Below, piece by piece: positions 48,375-59,800 of a stretch of 64,000 nucleotides of DNA (position 1 is its first letter; every line of letters begins with the position of its first letter). Below the pieces are notes generated by a model, which saw only the letters and a program-made list of their open reading frames with translations, was not told the DNA's origin and did not search any database. The stretch is from Lasiosphaeris hirsuta. Its lineage: Eukaryota; Ascomycota; Sordariomycetes; Sordariales; Lasiosphaeriaceae. The position numbers and the translations under genes were made by a program. The stretch is taken from positions 1,488,001 to 1,552,000 of the forward strand of contig JAUKUA010000006.1 of the NCBI GenBank assembly GCA_030549175.1, given 5' to 3'.

Positions 48375-50718
48375 TCATCGATACTCTGCTACGCACCGTT
48401 CCACTTTCTTCTTGTCATATATGACAAAGAAGTCCAGACTTGCACTCCCCATCTCAACCGCAAGTGTAAATTCCACATCCCGCATGTTTCCCTTGGTCCC
48501 GTTCCCTTTCGCGTGACGAATGAGCTTGGCCTTCCTGATCGAGATGGGAAGAGTGCAAAGCTCAAAGACGGCTAATGATCTGGTTAGTGCGTGTAATTCG
48601 GACAGTGTAGGCAATTAATTGGATAGGGCTCACTATGGTCGTCGAAGCGAGTTGGCGGAGTGTCTCGCTGGCAGTACCAGAGCGAGTGAGAAAAGAATTG
48701 CTCGGAAATGGACAAGTGATGGTACCATTTCAACTCGACACGCTCGCTTATTGATCGGTGAACACGGCGCCCTTCTTGAATCCTATCACCCTAAATGAAA
48801 AGAATTGTCCCACGGGTCAGCGTCTCGGACTCAGAATACACCTTCTCTCGTACCTTTTCGATCAGCCATATCATCTGGTATCTGGCCGCATTATAGGAGC
48901 TGGAGTCGTCGCTGTCGACATCCTGCTTCAACTTGTTCTCCTTTTCATCGACGGGAATCTCTACCCTGACGCCATAGCTGCATCGAGCTCTCCGGCTCCC
49001 AACGGTGGGCTGTATGCCCTTCTCTCGCTGCCTTGCCGAATGCTCGAGTCCCCACAAAGTTGCCCCCCGACAAATAGACGACCAACTTTGTAGGTAGACA
49101 TGTTAGCAGGGGAGCGAGTACTTTATCATTGGTTGCTAGTTATGGCCACTTACGCACGTTCGGCTTGAACTACACGGATGCCGCTATTTCTAGCTTCCAT
49201 CGCGTCGTTCAACCTTCGGCACAAGTATTTGTTCGCCCCAAAGCCACCGACAAGGAGGACGCTCTTTATCAAAGTAAGCTCAGCAACCCGATGTTGCCAG
49301 TTCAGCATGGGGCGATGCACACACACCTTGACTTGCTGCCGATCCTCTGATTCTACCTCATCAATCTGGCTCTCAACTAATCTCACCACCTGACCGCAAA
49401 CGTGGTCGAATATTGTGAGTAACGCCGTCCTTGAGAACCAGAGGTTAGCAGCTGGAAGTCGGCAAGTGCAAGGCCTGACCTACCCTGTGATATAGATAGT
49501 GTCATCCCGAATGTTCTCTTCAGGCTTATCTTTGACGCCTTTCAGCTCCACTGAGCGTATCCTAGGTATCTTGTCCCCACTATAGGGCCTTTTCACCTGG
49601 TTATCGAATTGACGCATCATTTCTGCCTTGCTCTCGTCTCCAATCTGCGCGTACTCCTCGACGCCAACCTTTGTTTTCACCCAGTTTTCAAAGCCGATGT
49701 CGAGAAAGGCTGATCCGCAAAGGCCTCCTATTGCGATTGCGTCGGGCTTTATTAGCGGGGTAAACTCTTCGAAACGGCTACCAAAGTCTTACCGTCGCCC
49801 TGGGCGCACTCATCAACCTTGAGCGGGTATGGGTCGGATGTGTTGACCTTGTAACTGATCACATCCTAGTCAAAGCTCAGCATGACAAGTCTTAAGCTCA
49901 TCCTTTTCCGACTGAGAAAGGCGAGCAGCTTACCACGGTTCCTCCACCGGCATCGCAGACCACAAAGATGTCACCCTTCTATGAAAAGAAAAAGTCTTGT
50001 TAGCCTGTGGTGTTTCTCTGCGGACCAGTTGCCGGAGAAATTTGTTGCGACTGATACGTACCTCCAACCGCTCCCCAGCCATGGTTTTATCATGGATCAC
50101 GGCGAGAGCAGCTGCCTCGGGCTCGCTCACAATGGAAATCGGGATCTCCTCCGAAATTCCTGCTTGTCTGGCAAGTCTCTTGATGTTTTCCTTTGCGGCC
50201 TGGCCCCAGATGGCTGGAACAGCGAGGATGACTTTGATCGAGTAATCCTCGCTCCGGCCACCGGGGATACGTTCTTGGATCTCATCCAGAGAGAAAAACC
50301 AAAGCTCCCTCAGGAAATTGGCAGTGGCGTCCTCAGCACTATTGAGGCCGTCCTCGCCCTCTTTGTGCTGCTCAGCCATCTCAACAAGCTCCTTTGCATA
50401 TTTATGGTCCGGGTCTAGCAAGAGCTTGAACCATCGTCGGGCTTCAGAGCTGTCGGCCTGGAAACCCCACTTGTTTGGAGCGCCGTTTTCGTAGGATATC
50501 AGTGTTGGTGTTTTGTCCGAGTTATAATTTTTGCGAATACCCTTCGGGTCCGGCCAGTCGGTGATGAGGTGGACTGATTTGGTTCCTGCATTCACAGCCC
50601 ATGATACTCCCGAGTATCTGCAAGACCATCAGTGTGTCGATCCAGGTTTGGTAGTCGGGTTGGACTATGCATACGTGGTCCCGAAGTCTATCCCAATAAT
50701 GATTTCGGCGACATCCAT
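48375..50718 (-). CDS. HSP70-family (HSPA12-like) ATPase-domain protein, 586 residues, ten exons
   Basis: Exons: 50718-50675, 50617-50062, 49978-49934, 49865-49793, 49727-49484, 49429-49327, 49263-49154, 49085-48854, 48790-48634 and 48571-48375. All joins are GT-AG and the sum (1,761 nt) closes in frame. The first splice creates the phosphate-1 motif IDFGTTYSGVSW at residues 10-21. Phosphate-2 is CDAGGGTVDV (from about residue 208, split by intron 3), and the adenosine motif is VLLVGGFGAN near residue 360. The C-terminus holds a beta-rich segment (VELKWYHH, FSHSLWYC) in place of the long DnaK substrate domain and lid. Such HSPA12-like proteins are amplified in filamentous fungi. They keep the actin-like ATP-binding fold, but no clients are known. 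It diverges from the AIG1-like GTPase gene. Confidence 0.87.
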
Positions 50719-51630
50719 CTTTGACAGGGAAGACCGCCGGGGGAGGTGCCCAGGTAGGTAAGTACCTGGACCAAGTCAAGTATACGACAAGTCGGCTCTC
50801 GAGATCGTACTGCTTAAGCCCACATGATAAGCTTCGAGCCCGGCGCGAGAATTCCAAGCCGGTGGCGAAGAAGTAGATGAGAAAAAGCAAAACAGAAAGT
50901 ACGTCCGCTGTTTGGGCTGTCGAGGGGCGTGTCCTGAGCTCGTGGGTAGTAAAGCAGCCACCACATTCATGGGAAGCCTACTACCTCCGTTGCCAGCTGA
51001 TATGCGCTAAAAGTTCTAGGACAGTCGACTTCCTGTAAAGCAAGGTAAGCAGGTAACTGTCATGGATGTAGATTGACTGTTTTTTTTTGTTTTTTTTGTT
51101 TTTTTTTTGGTTCGGCAAACGCGCTCCACGCAGAGCCTCAAACGCAATGTGACCTGAAAGTGCCTCTGTGAGGTAACAAATATCTTAGCTCGACAGCCCC
51201 GATTTCCATGCACGCGTGCCTAACACCGACCGACTTCTCCAAATATTTGGCTGAATGAGGCCCAATGAATAAGCTAGGCGTGGGGTGTGTGCGACTCATT
51301 GCAGCGAATCATAACAATGCGTAACCATACCATCCTTATCTTCCCAACGCAAAACCGAGCTCTGTTTGACACAGTTCCAGATTCGAGCCTCATAGGTCAA
51401 AAGCAAAAGTGCAGATTAAGTAAGTTAGGTAGGTCCGGTCCTTTAGAGTAGCCATGTTACATGGCCAGGTTTACACGGCCCAAGTATCCCACATCTAGCC
51501 ACTCTGGTTGCCCAAGACTGTCTACCTAAACTCAAAGTGAAAGGGTCAGGGATAGTCATCGTCGTTCTCATTCCCAACAACATATCTCATCAAGGCAAAC
51601 CTACCTAGGTAGGCTTATGTGCTCCTAGCA
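50719..51630. promoter_or_regulatory. Shared divergent promoter region of HSP70-like and GTPase genes
   Basis: 912 bp lie between two start codons pointing away from each other. It holds T-runs (51082-51107), TAGGTA-type repeats near 51425-51610 and no coding pattern. Co-regulation of the two genes is inference from geometry. Confidence 0.4.
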
Positions 51631-52694
51631 ATGGGCCCCATCATGACATCGTTTATCTCCAGCGAACAAAAAAAAGATGTATCCATGGTTGTCGTCATGG
51701 GTGTAACCGGTGCTGGGAAGAGCAATTTCATCAACACGCTAGCGGGAAAGGAAGTAACCGAGGAGGGAGACTCGCTATATGCTTGCACGTATCACGCTCC
51801 TCTTTCAACCAGGGGAGGCCCATGAGACTAATTGCTTTGTTTGACTCAGGTACCCAGAGCTGCAAGCTGATCCCGGTGAAGATCGGTGGCACCACGGTTT
51901 TGATCATAGACACGCCTGGCTTCGACGAGGCCGAACGATCCGACGCCGAGATATTGAGCGAAATAGCCCGTCTTCTGGCTGCCCAGTACAAGCTGGGTGT
52001 CGAGTTGAAGGGCATTGTCTACATCCACCGCATCACCGACATCAGATTCACCGGGTCTGCAGTCAAAACCTTTGAAATCTTCAAAAAGATGTGCGGCGAG
52101 AAGCCTTTGAAGAACGTGATGCTGGTTACATCGAGGTGGTCCGAGGTCAACGAGGTTCTGGGGTCCCGGAGAGAAGGGGAATTGAGAGAAAGGTTTTGGT
52201 CTTACATGCTAGACCATGGCTCCAACATGAGCAGATTCTACGGCGACCGGGACTCGGCCGTCATACTCATTAGCCAGCTGCTCAACAAAGCCCCCATTGT
52301 CCTCAACCTGCAGCGCGAGCTCGTCGACGACGGCAAGAGTCTGAAAAACACCAGCGCTGGCTCGTATGTGTACGATGAGCTGGAGCTTCTCAAGGGCGAG
52401 CACCGCGAAACCCTGGCCGATCTTGCGAGACTGAGGAAGGAAAGCGCAAGGAGCAAAGCACAAAAGCGACGGATAGAAAGCGACGCAACCAAGGCGGAGC
52501 GCAAGCTCCGGCAAGCCGAAGACCAGCAAGTCAGTCTCGACCGACAGATCGCTGCTGAAGTGGACGAAGGGATAGCTCGGGAATCTCGAACATGGAGTTT
52601 CTCAAAAGTCCTGCCTTTTGTTCTGCCCTTCTTGTCGCTCGTGCTTCACGTACTGAGCGGCATCCTGGGTGTTCCCATGGCAATTCCAATCTAG
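51631..52694 (+). CDS. AIG1/GIMAP-like GTPase with C-terminal membrane anchor, about 330 residues
   Basis: The ATG at 51631 begins a frame whose P-loop GVTGAGKS is at residues 24-31. After a 71-bp intron (proposed 51789-51859; the acceptor is uncertain by a few residues) come strand 3 with IDTPGF (G3 motif), then YIHRITDIRFTGS and NVMLVTSRW in the place of the G4 region. A coiled coil (HRETLADLARLRKESARSKAQ) follows, and a C-terminal hydrophobic anchor from about residue 302. This layout (GTPase, coiled coil, tail anchor) fits AIG1/GIMAP-like septin-related GTPases, which in fungi form an expanded family of unknown role. In animals and plants the relatives act on membranes in immunity. GTP binding is likely from the motifs; the biological role is open. 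Confidence 0.84.
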
Positions 52695-53538
52695 GCAGCA
52701 GTTTAGACCATGGTACCTTCCTCGAGCACCCGACCCAAGAGGAAGAGAAATCCCAGCAGAGAGAACATGCCAACCCGGCCTACTCAGATTTTACCTATCA
52801 GTGCTGCGAATAAAATACAGCGACTGTATCCTGCATGCAACCCCCAAATCCTCTGCTGGTGTGACGTCGCTATTGGGGGATGACAGGAGCTATGCCTCCA
52901 ACCACATCGAACACAGGCCTTGTTTAGGCACGGTTGCATGGCTGGCCCGCATTGTTGATAGGTAGGTACGTGCTGCGATGCGGCCAAGAGATAGAAGGTA
53001 TTGGAAGCAACTGTCACTCGATTCAACAATGCTAAGACACCTTACCTTACCACCCCAAGGCAGGTTCGATCAAAATCTCTGCAAAGCTTCCATTGCATCC
53101 ACTCACCACTCCCCAAAGAACACCGGCAAGCTGAAGCAGCCAACCAAACAGTGTCCACGCGCAACAACCGATGCCCTGACGCACTGCACTGCTCTGGGCA
53201 TGGGTCACCACGGCGGCCATCCAACTCCTCCGGGAGCCAATCCCGGGCTAGGGCAGATAGTAGATGCCGCGACTGAAGTCAATAGCTCTCCCGAGTCTGA
53301 AGGGGGAAAGCCTCGCGACAAGAGGGTGGGTTCTATATGATTTTGGTTGGATTTTCTGACGTGGAACCAGAAACGCGTGGTGCAAGCTCTGGTTGGGCGT
53401 GATTGGAAGCTCCCGGGCCGTGGTGTCAATTTCAACTTGAACCGCAAAGATGAAATCCCAGAAAAAAGCACGCGCTGGCACCGCTCGACGTCCACCTGCC
53501 AACTGCCAGCAGAGGCACAGGGGAACGCGCCAGATGAC
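52695..53538. other. Intergenic, no gene seen
   Basis: A 121-codon frame at 52978-53340 is probably leader sequence of the next gene or chance. No domain was found. Confidence 0.5.
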
Positions 53539-54724
53539 ATGGAGATCAAGATGGACAGGATGAAGCACAAGCTCGACACGATCCTATCGCAGCATGCGAA
53601 CGCCGACCTATTCCCGGGCCAACAGATTGTTGACGAAGAGGTCATCATTAGGTTCGATGAGCTTTTTGGGCGAATCAAGACATGGTCGGCCAAGTTCACC
53701 AGGAAGGAGCAGCAGGAACTTGTGGCACTCGATGCCCAGATCTACGAAATGTGCGGCCAAGTCAACGAGTGGTGCGACAACCACCAAGGACTCATGGATG
53801 TTTTGCAGGATTGCAAGGGGAGGCAGCTCTTTGCGAGGGGGCTTGTGGCGCGATTTCTCTGCGACAACATCTTCCGCAGCCTGAGCGTAGAGCGAGAACC
53901 GGCCGCAAAAGGCAGCGACTACTGGCTTGAGGACGAAGTAAGGGGACATTTCGAGGCAATAGAGGACGGGATATTTCTAGCGCTTCAAGGTCAGTGGCGC
54001 TCCGTCTGCACAGTACCTAGATGTTGGCCTTTGCTCACTTCCATTGCCATGATTAGCATCGCTAGCGTCCGACGGCGCCACCATGTCTCCCGCGATTAGC
54101 TATCGGGAATACAACGACTGGAGGGCAATCACAACGAACCTGCTAGGAAAGATTCACACACAAAATACAGAGCGGTTCGCCGGTGGGACATTAAACACCC
54201 TCACTTCCCTGGTAGACCAAGTTTTGGGTCCTTGGGAAATGGAGGAGAGCTCTGGGTACGAGAATCTCACCGACATCTTGAAGGACGCCATAGACTTTTC
54301 GCGAGACCTACGGTATCAGAGACCTTGCTGGTCCGTGGCCCTTCCCGAGGTTCCCATCAAGACTGCCCTGGAAGACAACGTCGATGATTTGGGCGAAGGA
54401 AGCACTCATAATAATTTCGATTTGCAAAGAGACACCCAAATTCCACCCCCCGTCCCTGCCAAGGACCCTCCTAGGCGGCCTCCTCGCAAGATCACAAAGC
54501 CTCTGCCCTCTCAAGGGGAGGAGGCTGTCACCCACGCTGATGTCGCTACTTCCACACCAGAGCATGAGTCTGTGGAAGCCCAAAATCCGACATTGAAAGG
54601 GGGAATACTGTTTTTCCTTATCCCACACTTGTACAAGAGAGGCGATTTGGGCGGTGGCCAGTTTGACGACGAGGAAAAGGTTAGGCAGGCCAAGGAAGTG
54701 AGGTGGGTCAAAAACGGATCATGA
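53539..54724 (+). CDS. Hypothetical helical fungal protein, 372 residues, two exons
   Basis: Exons 53539-53989 and 54057-54724 flank a 67-bp intron that joins in phase, giving LQASLASDGATMSP. I chose the Met at 53539 as the first ATG in the frame; an upstream exon is possible. The N-terminal half is alpha-helical (FGRIKTWSAKF, LVARFLCDNIFRSL). The second half has DWRAITTNLL, LVDQVLGPW and AIDFSRDLRYQRPCW, then a Pro-rich linker and a C-terminal LIPHLYKRGD motif. A pattern of helical pairs, AIDFSR-like helix and terminal KRGD occurs, as I recall, in a large family of unnamed fungal proteins often near stress or incompatibility genes. Function is unknown. It may belong with the neighbouring HSP70-like and GTPase genes. 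Confidence 0.68.
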
Positions 54725-54906
54725 CAACAGGTCGAAGGTCTTATTTCAAGTATTTGATGGTGACGGGAGCTTGTTGGAAGACTCGGATGGGTGTCTTGGA
54801 GTTATACAGAGTGGTAGAAACACGAAAGCGGAGGAAGGGTCGGAAAGGACAGCCAGCGTACCTATTCGGGTACTTCAACCTTGATCATCAAGTGAACTAA
54901 CAACCC

Positions 54907-55659
54907 CTAAAGATGCCTCACCATCCACACATTCCCCTCCTTCTCCCCTCCAGGATACACCCTGAACCCGACTCTCTCGTAAAACGGCACCACCTTGGTA
55001 TTCTCCCCAGCCACGCCAATCTGGATCCCCTTTCCGTAATCCAGCCAGCCCTCGCTCTCCCCCACCACCTTCTTCACACTCTCGACAAAAGTCTCAATCA
55101 TCTTGCGCCCCCACCCTTTGCCCTGCCACGGCTCCAGCATGTCGATGTGCAGCATGGCGCGGTACTCCCCGACCAGCTCCCTCTTGCCTTCGACGCCGTC
55201 CAGCACCAGCCACTCGACCTTGTACGCCTGCTGCGCCAGCGCCGTCTCGTTCACCACCCCGGCCTCGGCCCACGGCTCCTGCGTCTCGAGCTGCGGCGGC
55301 ACGGGGACGTCGGCGCTGCCCTGCGCGCCCTGCAGCACCTCGGCCACGTACTTGGGGTAGTCGGCCGCAAAGGCAAAGACGTCGGACGTGCCGATGACGT
55401 AGCCGACGGTGCGGCCAGCGCCATCGTCGAGGACGAAGGCGGTGGCGGGCGAGAGGTGGGTGAACTGCAGGGTCCAGAGGTAGGGGGCGATTCGGACCGC
55501 AGCTGGGGAGGACGAGAGTGAGGGCGGGAGGGTTGCGCGGCACTTTGGGGGTGCGAGTTAGAAAGTCTGAGGCTTTGTTCACGATTGGGGGTGCGGGGTA
55601 CCGACGATGAACTTTGCGTCCTCGGCGTCGGACGGTTGGAAGGGGCGGATGAAGGCCAT
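54907..55659 (-). CDS. GNAT-family N-acetyltransferase, 217 residues, two exons
   Basis: Exons 55659-55602 and 55502-54907 are joined by a 99-bp intron (GTACCC to CCCCAG). The N-terminus reads MAFIRPFQPSDAEDAKFIV, a typical GNAT start. The central strand AFVLDDGAGRTVGYVIGTSD follows. The acetyl-CoA loop is QGKGWG (Q/R-x-x-G-x-G/A), in HIDMLEPWQGKGWGRKMIE near residue 155. The late helix and strand are VVPFYERVGFRVYP. An insertion of about 60 residues (from YVAEVLQGAQG) separates strands 3 and 4, as in the small-molecule or glucosaminidase-linked GNAT branch. It transfers acetyl from acetyl-CoA to an unknown amine. It converges with the plus-strand gene ending at 54724. Confidence 0.85.
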
Positions 55660-56861
55660 TGCTGCCGTTGCCGTCGCGGTTGCTGTTGGAGCTAGGTCGT
55701 CTTACTGCGGGGGCGATGGGATTCACGAGAATGAGAAAGGGCGACCGATGTAGACCGACAGAGCTTGGTTATAGGAATGCTAAACTGTGAAATCTTATGG
55801 ATGGGGTGGAAATGCTTGGTTGCTGACTGAGGTGGTATTCTCAGAATGAAAAATAGACGGCGGCGACGACGTTGAAGACGCAGTGGGTGTCCAAGATGGT
55901 CCCCACTTTGGAAGGTGGAAGGAAGGGCTTGATAAAGCGGCGAGCACTCACGAGGCGTCCACACTCTATGCAATTCTTAACCCTCTCCCAACACGGCAGG
56001 TTCTCGACAGTGCATGGCTCAATTGCCTCCCGTCTGACTTCTCCGCAGCGGTTTACGGTTGAATGTCGGCTTTTGGGACAAGCTAAGGGGTCCACGGGTA
56101 GAGAGGGTGAGAGGCCAGACGGGCCGTCCATGCCGCTCATCGCCCAGGTCCAATGGACATGTTCAACTCACAGGCTTCAGAGAAGCACGAGATTCAAGAC
56201 CGAACTGCGTTTTTCATGTAGCTAGCCTAATAATGTCGCTGCTGCATATTTCCGGAACCTATGTCCATTCTCGTCCCGGCAGCCACACCCCCAAGCAAAA
56301 CACCACTGGCAATGCTGCGAGCTCAAATACCAGCTCAAGCCCCGAGGCTCCACCTTCTCTCTCTCTCCCTCCTCGCGCAACGCCTCTGCAAATGTAAAAA
56401 AAAAAAAAAAAACACTCCCCCGCAAAGCACAATACACAGACACCAGGTCCAAAACCTCTGCCAAATATGAAGCAGAGTGTGGATGAAACCCGTCCCTCAG
56501 CCAGCGTTTCCTGCAACGCCGCGCCGTGGGCATGACAGAGCCACTACAGAATGGACGATCCCTTTTCGCTAAACCACCCGCCCCCCCAACCAGAAGAAGC
56601 CCAATAGAAATAGGAGAGCAAAAAAAGAATCTAGTATACAGAGGAGGTATCTCAGTTTCGTGGCCTCATACTTTTTGAAGATGAACCACGCTCAGCCATA
56701 AAAGCCAGCCGTCGCAAATGTAGGGGCAGGCAAAAACATCAAAAAATGGACAAGAAGTTTGTGGGAATTAGAACAGAGTAACGCATTGTTAACCATCATT
56801 AGGCACACAAAAAAGGTTGGCCGCATCCCCAAAAGGTATTAGCTCACCGAGCACCACTCTT
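55660..56861. other. Intergenic, no gene seen
   Basis: Includes an A17 run near 56396-56412 and the probable 3' untranslated region of the next minus-strand gene. Short frames show no pattern. Confidence 0.55.
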
Positions 56862-59800
56862 TCAGAACATACCGCCGGGCCCACCCATATTGTGGTTGGG
56901 CTTGATGGTCGATGTCATAACCGTCCTGCTTGCCGGAGGACCCTTAACGATAAACGGAGGGCTCTTGTCCCTCTTCATGCCAGGACCCCACCCTCCAAAA
57001 CTTGACGGAAGTTCGATGGTAGGCTTGCGCAGCTTTCGCCGTTGCTCAACTTTGCTGCCCTCCTCATCATCGCTGGTCGAGAAGGCACTTCGGTTTTCCT
57101 CGACGTAGTCAAGGCTCGACGTGCTGCCGTTCCCTTGGCTAGCATAGGGAAGATGCGGAGCACTCAGCCCACCGTCATCATAATCCTGCGCCCGGGCGGT
57201 CTCACGTTTCCGGCGAGGGTTGATGGGTGGCAGAGGTGGCGCTGCTGAGCCAGGCCCTGCTTTGTTGTCCGACTGGTATCTCTGTCCGCCGTAGAAGCGG
57301 TTCGAGTTGCTCAAATCCGGCGTTGATTGCGCCTGAGGTAGGTTTACCGTGGGGACGCGGCTCGTAGACATGACAAACGTCGGCTCCGAGATGTCTCGCT
57401 TGTCAACAAAGCGCTTCGTGGGTGGGACTGCAGTGCTAGGCGTAGGTCCAAAGGCTGGTGACTGCGCTGCCGAGGAGGCTTGTCGGGGCCTCGGTGGAAA
57501 TGACGTTGGGGTACCCATTGAGGAACCACCAGGCCCGTTGGTATATGGAGACGGAGGCATGCTGCCGGGCAGCGGAGAAATAGGCGAAGGAAGTCCCGAG
57601 TGTGTTTCGTATCCCGAGCGGCCCGCGTGGGTCGCCAAGTTGCCGGTAGATTTGGACCCGTGGAGATACGGGGATGCGGCAGGTGAAAGAGCACCACGAT
57701 TGTTATAGCCTCCCTGAGGTGGCATGATCGGAGAGCGCCGAATATCGGTCCCGGGAAGCCCGGGAGCACGGAGCATTGGCGGTCGGGGCGCGTTGCCCGG
57801 AGCCATCTGGTCATCGTAAGGGCCAGTGTTGTTTCGGAGCCTAGGAGGGGGCGGCCTCGTGCGCGACGAGGAACGACTGCCACCGACCTCTGAACCGCTT
57901 CTTTCACGCTCACCAGACGTCTTGGAAGCTGCTGGAGAGTTGTTGGTGCCATGGCTGTTTGCATCGCTGGGAGCGCGCTGGCGATATGAGATCGGAGGAG
58001 CTTTCCTTTCTCTGCTTGGCGTCCTTTGTCTTGGACGACGGTCCTCCTGGGGAGGAGATTGCATCGTAGGCGGCTGGTCGAATGATCCATCCCGGGGCTG
58101 CGCGGTCTGCGTGATCTGGTGTTTTGCCAGCATTTCGAGTTCTTTGCGCCTCTGCAGTTCGCGCTTGGCCTGTCTAAAGGCTCGTAAACCTGGATGTGCA
58201 TTGCTTTCACTGTCGAGATCAATGGACTGTTTTGGCTCATTGTCACCTTCAGCAGAAGCTCTTCGGCCTTCTTGGGACTCGCTCTGCCTCGGAACTTCTT
58301 CCGCCATTTTCTCGTGAGGATTTTCGCGGGGAGCCTCGATGTCATCGTAGGATTGCTTGCTCGGGCCCGGTGATGTGCTCATCGTCGCCCCGATCCCGAG
58401 CATCTTCATGGCCTTGTTCTGGCCTGTGGCGATCGTCCGTGATCGGTCACCGAGGGAGCCTCGGCTTGACTTGGGCTTCAGCATACCGATTCCCAGCGCG
58501 TTTGGTGATGGCTGAGCTGCAAGATCCTTAGAAGAGTCCGAATGCCTCATCGGAGATGTGCCTCTGCTACTATCAGATTCCACATAAGATGTCAGCTTCT
58601 CACGGACGCGGCGACGGGCATTAGCAAGCTGATTTGCGAACTCGTCTGTGTCGTCTTCCGTGATGTTGCTCGAGCGATCTGAGCCCTTTGATTCTGTTGT
58701 CGTATTAGGCTTCGTTTCCGGAACAGGCTCGAGCTTCGCCGAAGCAGGCGCAGAGGCCGGCTCAGCGCCATCGCCGTAGTAAGACAATGTCCACTCCTGG
58801 CCGGAGGCGAGCCAGGGGTTGTTGGATTTTGATCCTGTATCCTGTGGTAGCTGTTCATATGGATCCAGAGGGAATCGGGAAGCAAAATCTGAGCTGGGAG
58901 GCACGGGCCCATAGACGGAAGAAGAATTGCTATCAGAACGGAGATGTTGCCGAACCAGTCCGCTGAGACCATTGTTTGGGCCGAGTGTTGGAGAATCTTC
59001 AGGCGACACTTGTGCCGAGTTATCTTCCGAGGTACCTGGGTGCTCGGAGATAGGGGAAGGCTCGCCGCTCATCCTCGTGCTGATCGTGAGGGGAGTGGGT
59101 AGGGCGGATTGCCTAAAAGCTGGATGGTCTTCGTCGGCCGGACGCTGGGCTGTAACTGGCAAAATCGACGTCGAAAGAATCGAAGCAGGTAGCGGTGAAG
59201 GCTCGGGCTTCGAGAAGGATGGTCGGATCTCTTCCGGGACGGCCGGTTGAGTCTTGACCATTTCTGTCTTGAGTTCGAGGTTTTGACGCTGAACAGATGA
59301 CGAAGATCTCGAGCGACCGGTAACGAACGATGCGTTCGACTCAGCTCTGAACCTTCCGGTTGGCGTATCACGGCCTTGCTGAAGCTGAAGTTGGCGCTGG
59401 GCATATTTGGACTCGTCATATGGCTGCAACGGCTTTTGGAATACTCCCATCGCGGTTGCTTTTCCAACATCGTTAGGCTGGATTGGCAAAAGGGGCAAGG
59501 GCTGGTCACCAGTCTCACTGATAGGTGGGCTCAGCGGAGGGGAGCCGCCAAAGTTGAGTTTGCTGTCAATTTGTGGGGGCATCTTGATACCCAAGTCCAT
59601 CGTACCAATGAGGGAGCCAGTGACCGGGGGGCTAACCGGCTTGAGATTCGGAGCGCTGGACTTCGTCAACAGCGTCCGCTTCTCACCAGCAAGAAACCGA
59701 TCAGTGAAACCATTGGTCGTTGGAGACGGGGAATTTCCTCCGAGATCAGGCGTACGGGTCCCAAGGGGCTTCTGGCGAGAGAATGTGTCCATTCTGGACA

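Noticed and set aside
48244..48516. Plus-strand 90-codon frame starting MLSKNMFHLM
   Set aside because: Overlaps the last exon of the HSP70-like gene antisense and shows no pattern of its own.
55094..55726. Minus-strand 210-codon Arg-rich frame
   Set aside because: Shifted frame over the acetyltransferase gene. The GNAT motifs lie in the other frame.
57344..58345. Second long minus-strand frame of 333 codons
   Set aside because: Lies wholly within the 1,294-residue gene in another frame. Arg/Pro-rich composition is typical of a shifted frame in GC-rich coding DNA.
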